A stretch of 15,623 nucleotides of DNA from an uncultured Phycisphaerae bacterium (GTDB lineage Bacteria; Planctomycetota; Phycisphaerae; Phycisphaerales; SM1A02). Below, in pieces: positions 8,224-14,014 of the stretch. The DNA lies in NCBI GenBank assembly GCA_937899935.1, contig CALCOW010000418.1, positions 1 through 15,623 on the forward strand, written 5' to 3'. Below the pieces are notes generated by a model that ran no database searches, was not told where the DNA came from, and worked only from the letters and a program-made list of their open reading frames with translations. Both the position numbers and the translations under genes were made by a program. The number at the start of each line of letters is the position of its first letter. The first letter of the stretch is position 1.

Positions 8224-9090
8224 CTATGACGGCTGGTCAAACATCCAGGGCTGCTGCGGGTCATATCCCAGAAGGCCATACAAATCAGATCGTGTCAGCA
8301 TTTCATCAACCAGACTATGGGCCGTACCGTCTGAATATAACTGCTCTAGACCTCGGATTACGTGCGCCATTGCCAGTCGTAGCATGCTGACTGGATAAAT
8401 TACTAACTCATAACCGAGTTCAGCAAATCGACCAGAGGGGATCTCTGGTGTTTTTCCAAATTCGGTCATATTGGCCATTAGCAAGCCTGGGCATTGATCT
8501 GCAAATTTCTTAAATTCTTCCTCAGACTCAAGTCCCTCGGGAAAGATCATGTCTGCACCAGCTTGACGGTACGAATTACCTCGCTCAATAGCAGCTTCGA
8601 TTCCATCAACACCCCTAGCGTCTGTTCGAGCGATCACAATAAAGTCTTTGTTCAGTCGATGTTCAGAGGCCGCTTGTACTTTCGCCATCATGTCTTCGGT
8701 GGAAATCAACTGCTTACCGTCCAGGTGTCCACAGCGTTTTGGAAACACCTGGTCTTCGAGGTGCATGCCCGCTGCACCTGCTCGCTCATACTCAACAACG
8801 GTACGCACAACACTTTCTAGCTCACCAAACCCTGTATCGGCATCAACGACAACTGGTAGCCTGCAGGCGTCCACTGTCTCACGAATCGTGCGACACATTT
8901 CCGTCAGTGTCAGAATGCCTACGTCGGGATAACCGGACACATTTGAAGTTGCTCCCCCAGATATGTAGCAGGCATCAAAGCCAATACGAGCTGCTGCTCG
9001 CGCGACCAATGGATTAAAGACGCCAGGGCAAATCACTGTGCCTTGCGCGAGTCTGGATCGAAGTACCGAGCCTGGGTGGTTGCTTTTCAT
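8224..9090 (-). CDS. prpB: Methylisocitrate lyase family protein (PEP mutase/isocitrate lyase superfamily)
   Basis: PrpB splits 2-methylisocitrate into pyruvate and succinate, the last step of the 2-methylcitrate cycle for propionyl-CoA. The 288 residues match the family. Visible motifs are GFDACYISGGATS (37-49), the metal-binding VDADTGFG (D83, D85), HLEDQ (E112) and the catalytic-cysteine loop KRCGH (118-122, C120), followed by IVIARTDAR. The KRCGH loop separates lyases from phosphonomutases. Oxaloacetate-like or 2,3-dimethylmalate lyases share much of this, so the substrate is inferred mainly from the adjacent prpC. No clear ribosome binding site is close to the ATG; a GGAG lies about 14 nt upstream. 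It is the first gene of the leftward run and diverges from the plus-strand gene at 9251. No prpD is present in the window. Confidence 0.85.
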   Translation of the reverse strand: MKSNHPGSVLRSRLAQGTVICPGVFNPLVARAAARIGFDACYISGGATSNVSGYPDVGILTLTEMCRTIRETVDACRLPVVVDADTGFGELESVVRTVVEYERAGAAGMHLEDQVFPKRCGHLDGKQLISTEDMMAKVQAASEHRLNKDFIVIARTDARGVDGIEAAIERGNSYRQAGADMIFPEGLESEEEFKKFADQCPGLLMANMTEFGKTPEIPSGRFAELGYELVIYPVSMLRLAMAHVIRGLEQLYSDGTAHSLVDEMLTRSDLYGLLGYDPQQPWMFDQPS

Positions 9091-9250
9091 CGCGTCGTGC
9101 TTGTCTCCATAGTCTTTCTCAGAGTCGTCTTATGATCTCTATTGTGACGAAATCCAGCCTTGTGGGCCACCCCAAGCCTTTTGAGCAGCATTTGATCGCT
9201 TGCAATCAACTTATACCGCCAGCGATCCGATACCTGTGTTGAGGCCCATC
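9091..9250. other. Divergent intergenic region before prpB
   Basis: This 160-bp gap separates prpB from the plus-strand gene and must hold the prpB promoter and probably one for the other gene. A short direct repeat (AGCCTT near 9159 and 9175) flanks a near-palindrome (GTGGGCCAC). I see no -35/-10 pair good enough to name. Confidence 0.3.
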
Positions 9251-9781
9251 ATGAAACCAAACAAGCAGAAGAGAACCCGACAACAGTCAGCTATACGTTA
9301 TCTATTGCCTCTTGGGTTGGGTGGCTTGCTCATAGGAATGGTCGGAATATGGCTGAAATACGAGTCACCAATCGATACGGTGTCGAGTGTCACACGCCAG
9401 ATCTACGATATCGCGCTGGAACACAGCAGTGAACCTGGCAAGCCTCGTGGTGGACCGGTTGGTCCGTGGTGGATTAGTGCAGATGGAACGGACGCATTAT
9501 CTGGCGATCTGACTGGCTTCTCTCTCACTAGTGGTGACCTCCATCTAGGAGCGCAACGTGCCACCGTCTGGGTCGATCCAGATCAGGATACTTTTTCACT
9601 GCAACTCCATGGGGTTGTTATTTTGTCTGCACCAAGCCAGAGAGAAGTTGACCCCAACTATCTGAAGAACCTAGACGAATATGTCCTGGGACCAGCACGA
9701 TGGAAGCACGACATTGTTTCTGATCAGCAACTGGCAAACCAACCACTCACGGTCACTGGTGTGGAGCTTGGGGACCTCTAA
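9251..9781 (+). CDS. Unrecognised small membrane-anchored protein
   Basis: I do not recognise this protein. The 176 residues start with a strongly basic stretch (KPNKQKRTRQQ) and a single membrane segment (about 17-35, YLLPLGLGGLLIGMVGIWL). Positive-inside logic puts the remaining 140 residues outside the cytoplasm. That part is rich in Gly, Asp, Thr and beta-type alternation (for example GPWWISADGTDALSGDLTG and VDPDQDTFSLQLHGVVIL), suggesting a compact beta domain. No cysteines, lipobox or catalytic motif are seen. I prefer the ATG at 9251, with GAGG 6 nt upstream, over an in-frame TTG at 9200, because the membrane segment then sits at the expected place. It is divergent from prpB and converges on the kinase gene with a 25-bp gap. 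A real gene is likely; its role is unknown. Confidence 0.7.
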   Translation: MKPNKQKRTRQQSAIRYLLPLGLGGLLIGMVGIWLKYESPIDTVSSVTRQIYDIALEHSSEPGKPRGGPVGPWWISADGTDALSGDLTGFSLTSGDLHLGAQRATVWVDPDQDTFSLQLHGVVILSAPSQREVDPNYLKNLDEYVLGPARWKHDIVSDQQLANQPLTVTGVELGDL

Positions 9782-9806
9782 AGAGATTGCCACGCCAGGA
9801 TGAAGG

Positions 9807-11966
9807 CTAAGGCGCATTTGAAAGAGGTACAAGGCTGGAATCATCAAGCTGTGTGCTCTTGTCACTGTCACCTACGATGGCTCCAGTTGGAATGATCGCC
9901 AGTAATCGCAAGCCTCCCTGCGACCCATCGGGATCAGCTTCCACTAAGACTAATCCATTTATGCCATGTTCCTTGCATAGTTTATTCAGTGCATCGCTCG
10001 CGATGTCAAGTTGACTCAATTGTCCACCCGGAGCCAATCGCCGCAGCGCGACTTCAGCGTCATCGTTACGCCGAGCAAGATTTAAACGATGATCTTCTTG
10101 CGCATTAAGCGCATTGAGAACCTCTTGTTTAACTTCAGGATCACCTTTGCGTGGGTGATCATTGATAAGCAACAATGGTTTTGCTGTGTTGTATGCTGCA
10201 TTCGGTAAACGGTGTGATGGAACCTCTGGAACAAACGCCGCATGATTTGAATAATGTTTTATCCCATCGCGTGTTTGCCAATCATCTTGACTGGCAATGA
10301 CAAGGACGCCCACAATCACCAATACGGCAACAACAGCAAGGCCCTTTCGAGCATTGCGGCGGTCACGAAGCCGGGCTGTTCGTGCTTTAAATCTATCGGA
10401 CAAAACCTGGGTGCCATGACGGATCTTTTGTATTGGTTGAACGGCCACAACCCTCATGGAACGTCTCATACTTTGGGTGAACGTTTGGGATTCGACATTG
10501 GCTTGAATGGTGTGACTACCGCGCACCTCATAGGTACCAGTTAGCCATTTTGTAACGGCAATATGACGAGCGGGCTGCACCCCTTGCGCTAATGGTGACT
10601 CTGTTGGAGGATACGAAGCCGTTTTCGAATTGATCTGTTCGTCAACGATCTCCTCGTGGCTCATTGAGGGCAGATCTGCGGCTCTTACATCCCATATTGA
10701 CTCGGCTTCAAGAACCAAAAGAAGATCTTGCTGCATTGCTGCAACAGAATCATATCGTTTGTGGTATTCGGCCATCGCTCGACAGACAATCCACTTGAGT
10801 GCCTCTGGGCTCTTTTTAGAAAACCGACTCAACCCACCATGTGCGGGGAATGTGTTTTCAAGCGCGAAATACAAGACAGCGCCAGCTGCATAAATATCAA
10901 ACTTTGTTCCGTCAACTTCATTAACTTTGACACCTCGAAGCGCTTGCCGCACCAACTCTGGATCTCGGAAGTACTCTGTGCCATGTGTTGTAAGTGTCAT
11001 CGCTGAGCGAAGTGGCGTTACTAAACCTAAATCAACCAAGTGTGCCCGGCCGTTTTGAACAATAAGATTCTCGGGCTTGACATCTTTATGCCAGAGACCG
11101 TTTCTGTGATATTGCTCGAGGGTGCTCAGCAGATCACCGACATATCTGATCACCTGATCGAGTTGTTTTTGATTGAGCCCCGATTGGGCGTTGTCTTGGG
11201 CGTGCAACTGTGGAATCACTACCCCTAGGTTGTCGCCGGCGTGATATGGCATGACATAGTAAAAACGATCCTCATCCATTTGGTGTTCAAGAACCAAGCC
11301 AATCCGTCGAGCTGCTTCCAGCGCTCGAGACTCTCGCACAATCTGGGGCAGGCTTGAACCGGCTGCAAGTGCAAAACACTTGATCACGACACGATGATCA
11401 TCTCCTTGGGGCTTCCACCGTGGCTGATCATCTGGTTCTGCAACGTACAAAGTTGCACCAGAGCCACCTCCGGCTAGGGTGCCGGTAATGGTATAGCCCG
11501 TGAATTGCTGCTCTCTGACAACACCGCCAGTACCTTTCTTCGAAGATGCGACGGCTTTTGGTACCCGTTTCTCGAGTCCTTCCAAGAGTCCATCGAGCAT
11601 GAACAAGCGGAGTGGCCGATGAATGCAGCCTCGCCACAAGCACTGCCCTAATAAAAGACACTCGCGAGAGAGTGCATGTCCAAAACGACTTGCTCTAGTC
11701 CAATTACCCAATATCACATTCAGCAGTGCAACTGGAACAACCACCAGAATAGTAATAACTGCACCAAAAAATCTTGTGATGTCTCCAAGCAAACCAAAGA
11801 TAAACTCGCCAATCTGCTGCGAGAGAAACAACACACCGTCTACAAGCCCTGAAAGAACTTCCTTAAAAAGTCTGGCTAGAGGAATCAAAATGAACAAGCC
11901 AATCACAATACAGATTGTGATTAGCACAATAATTAACAGGGTGGTTACAACAGCAGCTGCAATCAA
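9807..11966 (-). CDS. Membrane Ser/Thr protein kinase
   Basis: This is a eukaryotic-like kinase of 719 residues. Residues 1-33 and about 66-88 are strongly hydrophobic, so the protein is anchored at its N-terminus. The kinase domain covers about 157-420. It has a Gly-rich loop (LAGGGSGATLYVA), the ATP-site lysine in VVIK (K196), a catalytic loop HKDVKPEN (H293, D295, K297, N300), DLG in place of DFG (312-314) and GTEYFRDPE in the activation segment. All key catalytic residues are present, so it is probably active. A third hydrophobic segment (542-558) leads to a C-terminal domain of about 160 residues that I do not recognise. The only usable start is TTG (11966), with a weak GAG upstream; in-frame GTGs further in would cut the first membrane segment. 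It begins 17 bp after the sigma factor stop, so they are probably co-transcribed. The placement suggests phosphorylation coupled to that sigma factor. Confidence 0.88.
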   Translation of the reverse strand: MIAAAVVTTLLIIVLITICIVIGLFILIPLARLFKEVLSGLVDGVLFLSQQIGEFIFGLLGDITRFFGAVITILVVVPVALLNVILGNWTRASRFGHALSRECLLLGQCLWRGCIHRPLRLFMLDGLLEGLEKRVPKAVASSKKGTGGVVREQQFTGYTITGTLAGGGSGATLYVAEPDDQPRWKPQGDDHRVVIKCFALAAGSSLPQIVRESRALEAARRIGLVLEHQMDEDRFYYVMPYHAGDNLGVVIPQLHAQDNAQSGLNQKQLDQVIRYVGDLLSTLEQYHRNGLWHKDVKPENLIVQNGRAHLVDLGLVTPLRSAMTLTTHGTEYFRDPELVRQALRGVKVNEVDGTKFDIYAAGAVLYFALENTFPAHGGLSRFSKKSPEALKWIVCRAMAEYHKRYDSVAAMQQDLLLVLEAESIWDVRAADLPSMSHEEIVDEQINSKTASYPPTESPLAQGVQPARHIAVTKWLTGTYEVRGSHTIQANVESQTFTQSMRRSMRVVAVQPIQKIRHGTQVLSDRFKARTARLRDRRNARKGLAVVAVLVIVGVLVIASQDDWQTRDGIKHYSNHAAFVPEVPSHRLPNAAYNTAKPLLLINDHPRKGDPEVKQEVLNALNAQEDHRLNLARRNDDAEVALRRLAPGGQLSQLDIASDALNKLCKEHGINGLVLVEADPDGSQGGLRLLAIIPTGAIVGDSDKSTQLDDSSLVPLSNAP

Positions 11967-11983
11967 TTGAATTCTCGTTCTAA

Positions 11984-12730
11984 CTAGTTGGCTTTATTTC
12001 CAGTCAAGAACTGCTCGTCGTCAACGAGTAGCTGATTTTGTTGGTGATAAATGTCGGCCACCGCTTCATCAAACATCTTGTCCTCAGAGGAAAGCCCTGC
12101 CCGATCGGCTTCCATCGCTTCCTCGTTCGTAAAACTAAATCGCTGCATCATTTCTTCGAGCCGTTCTCGAAGTGCGCCACGCACTTTGTTTGCATATCGA
12201 CTCACCGTGGGCTCGCTGATATCAAGCTGCCGTGCAATGTCCTTACCTGACATGCCATCAAGGACCCTCATGCGATAGACCTGAAAATGCACAAATTCTG
12301 ATTCGGCTTCCGTCGCACGAATGGCTGCATACACCTTTGCACAAAACACGTTCTGCTCGTAGGCCTGATCTGGATCGATCGACAACATCGCGCCCATATA
12401 TCGAGGATCCAGTGATGCAGCCCGACGGCCACTACCACGCTTTAGAGCCATTCGACGATCAATCTCATCCCCAAGGGCATGCTTTGCAATCGCCAAAAGC
12501 CAGGTGCTGAACCGAGCGCCACGGTCGGGGTCAAATCGGTCGATGGATTTGGATAGTTGTGCCAATGTCTCTTGGCTCAGGTCGCGAACCGTCTCAAGCC
12601 CAATACTGCCACCACCCCACTTGGTTAATTGTCGGCGGAGTACAGGCCCAAAGACCTCCCAGAGCTCAAACCAGGCTGATTCATCGCGCTGGCGCAGGCG
12701 GCGTACAAACGTCGTTGTAAGTGTATTCAT
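11984..12730 (-). CDS. RNA polymerase sigma factor, ECF-like, kinase-linked
   Basis: This protein directs RNA polymerase to a set of promoters. It has 248 residues from the ATG at 12730. AAGGTGG (12739-12745) lies 8 nt before that ATG, so I prefer it to the GTG at 12742. Region 2 is seen from about residue 16 to 96 (VRDLSQETLAQLSKSIDRF and FSTWLLAIAKHALGDEIDRR). Region 4, with its helix-turn-helix (MSGKDIARQLDISEPTVSRYANKVRGAL), spans about 146-192. No region 3 is evident, matching ECF/sigma-70 family 4 architecture. An acidic tail of about 55 residues follows region 4, longer than in minimal ECF factors and a possible regulatory part. No anti-sigma factor is adjacent. The next gene is a Ser/Thr kinase, an arrangement known for planctomycete sigma factors. 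An inverted repeat abuts its ribosome binding site. Confidence 0.85.
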   Translation of the reverse strand: MNTLTTTFVRRLRQRDESAWFELWEVFGPVLRRQLTKWGGGSIGLETVRDLSQETLAQLSKSIDRFDPDRGARFSTWLLAIAKHALGDEIDRRMALKRGSGRRAASLDPRYMGAMLSIDPDQAYEQNVFCAKVYAAIRATEAESEFVHFQVYRMRVLDGMSGKDIARQLDISEPTVSRYANKVRGALRERLEEMMQRFSFTNEEAMEADRAGLSSEDKMFDEAVADIYHQQNQLLVDDEQFLTGNKAN

Positions 12731-12745
12731 GGGCACATCCACCTT

Positions 12746-12759
12746 GTTGGGAACCCAAC
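12746..12759. promoter_or_regulatory. Inverted repeat next to the sigma factor ribosome binding site
   Basis: GTTGGG-AA-CCCAAC is an inverted repeat with perfect 6-bp arms and a 2-nt centre, ending directly against the AAGGTGG ribosome binding site of the sigma factor. As DNA it could be an operator; as RNA it could form a 5-bp stem with a 4-nt loop next to the ribosome site. The position is suggestive, but no regulator is identified. Confidence 0.35.
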
Positions 12760-12918
12760 CGATTCGATTTCATGCCAAATTCGACTCCCAAAAGCTCCTT
12801 GCTTGCCACCCCTAGTGTAGGCCGCGGCTCCTTTGTTGGCGCTGAGATGAAATTTCTCGGGCCAAACCCCCAACGACATATCAAGAAAGGCTGATGGAAT
12901 TTTTGATTTGTACTTTTG

Positions 12919-12936
12919 GGCCGGGTGAGCTCGGCC
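12919..12936 (+). other. Short hairpin in the leader of the coiled-coil gene
   Basis: GGCCGGG pairs with CTCGGCC (one G-T wobble) around a TGAG loop. It lies 31 nt upstream of the chosen start and 17 nt upstream of the GGAAGG ribosome binding site. It is not followed by T residues, so it may be a leader structure or an operator-like site. No promoter could be named confidently in the 237-bp divergent region 12731-12967. Confidence 0.25.
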
Positions 12937-12967
12937 ACCAATGAACACCCTGAAGGAAGGTAGATCC

Positions 12968-13891
12968 ATGTTTTCGATAACACGCTTCATTTTTCGTTGG
13001 GGACTGATCACCGGCGTTGTTGCTGGTGCGACGGTTCTCATTGTCGGTCCTGAAAGAGTCTGGGGAGGAATTGCCCAAATTAAAGCAAGAGCGCAAAGCG
13101 TAGTGGATCATTACATAGACGATCCAATCGCTCTGAGACACCAACTCCAAAAATTGTCCAACGAATACCCTGATCGTATTGCCGATGTTCAAGGCGAACT
13201 TGCAATAGTTGCACAGCAGCTTGTGGATATTCAGCGTGACATTGATATCGCAGACCGTGTGGTTGGACTCACAACGACTGATCTCACTGAACTGCGCGAC
13301 CTGGTCACTCGAGCCGAAACCGAGCAAGCAGTAACGGTGACGCCAGTCGCGATTCGATATGAGGGGGCTCGATTTGATATAGCGCAAGCTTATACAGAAG
13401 CACGCCGGATTCAGAGTGTAAAGAACACTTATGATGATCGACGAGCACAAGACAGACAACAGTTTAAACTTCTTGAGCAACAACAGGATCAGCTGACGAG
13501 TATATTAGCTCGACTTGAAAGTGAATTTTCTGACTTCCAGAACAAGTTGTGGCAGCTTGATCGTCAAATTGACACTCTTGAGCGGAATGATCGACTCATC
13601 GAGTTAACTGAAAAACAACAAGCGACCCTTGCTAGCTATGATCGATTAGGAAATGTTAATAATCTAAAGCAGATCGAAGGGCGCCTCGCCGAACTTAGAG
13701 CTGTGCAAGAGGCAACGCTGCGCACGCTCGCCAAGAGAGATGTTAACCACGATTATGAAGCCAAAGCTGCTTTGGGTCTCACTGTTGATTCAGACAAAGG
13801 AAGCCCCTTTGACACCCTCGAGTCAACGCCAGTGGTGCAACCCGCCGAGCCAGATGCATTGGCCTGGGATGTCCAGATCGTCATTGATTAG
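12968..13891 (+). CDS. Membrane-anchored coiled-coil protein
   Basis: No enzymatic motif is visible. The 307 residues have a single N-terminal membrane segment (about 11-27, WGLITGVVAGATVLIVG), then long charged helices with heptad character at about 55-100 and 165-250. The segment DDPIALRHQLQKLSNEYP, followed by a Gln/Glu-rich helix, recalls the start of PspA-type coiled coils and also membrane-bound coiled-coil proteins I associate with planctomycetes; both comparisons are from memory. VTPVAIRYEGARFDIAQAY is a conserved-looking non-coiled linker. The start at 12968 has GGAAGG 7 nt upstream and places the membrane segment near the terminus; the earlier in-frame ATG at 12941 overlaps that site. 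It is transcribed divergently from the sigma factor/kinase pair, and ends at a strong hairpin, so it is probably a single-gene transcript. A role in envelope structure or stress is possible but unproven. Confidence 0.75.
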   Translation: MFSITRFIFRWGLITGVVAGATVLIVGPERVWGGIAQIKARAQSVVDHYIDDPIALRHQLQKLSNEYPDRIADVQGELAIVAQQLVDIQRDIDIADRVVGLTTTDLTELRDLVTRAETEQAVTVTPVAIRYEGARFDIAQAYTEARRIQSVKNTYDDRRAQDRQQFKLLEQQQDQLTSILARLESEFSDFQNKLWQLDRQIDTLERNDRLIELTEKQQATLASYDRLGNVNNLKQIEGRLAELRAVQEATLRTLAKRDVNHDYEAKAALGLTVDSDKGSPFDTLESTPVVQPAEPDALAWDVQIVID

Positions 13892-13928
13892 GCCTGTTTC
13901 TTCGATTGTAGCCCTCCGGAACACGAAC

Positions 13929-13964
13929 ACACGGATCTGCCCTTATCCCTGGGCGGGTCCGTGT
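13929..13964 (+). terminator. Strong hairpin after the coiled-coil gene
   Basis: Positions 13929-13942 pair with 13951-13964 over 14 bp, including G-T wobbles, with an 8-nt loop (TTATCCCT). It begins 37 bp after the stop codon. The tail (CTATCATCTGG) has few T residues. An outer pair of complementary 7-mers, AGGCCTG at 13890-13896 and CAGGCCT at 13978-13984, could close a larger structure around it. A terminator is the simplest reading. Confidence 0.6.
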
Positions 13965-14014
13965 CTATCATCTGGGGCAGGCCTTGAGGCAGGTTCATCT
14001 ATAGTAGCCTCCAG

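Noticed and set aside
12881..13483. 200-residue minus-strand open frame over the coiled-coil gene
   Set aside because: It is antisense to the coiled-coil protein, which has a good ribosome binding site, membrane segment and heptads. The antisense product is rich in Cys, Ser and Ile without any recognisable pattern.
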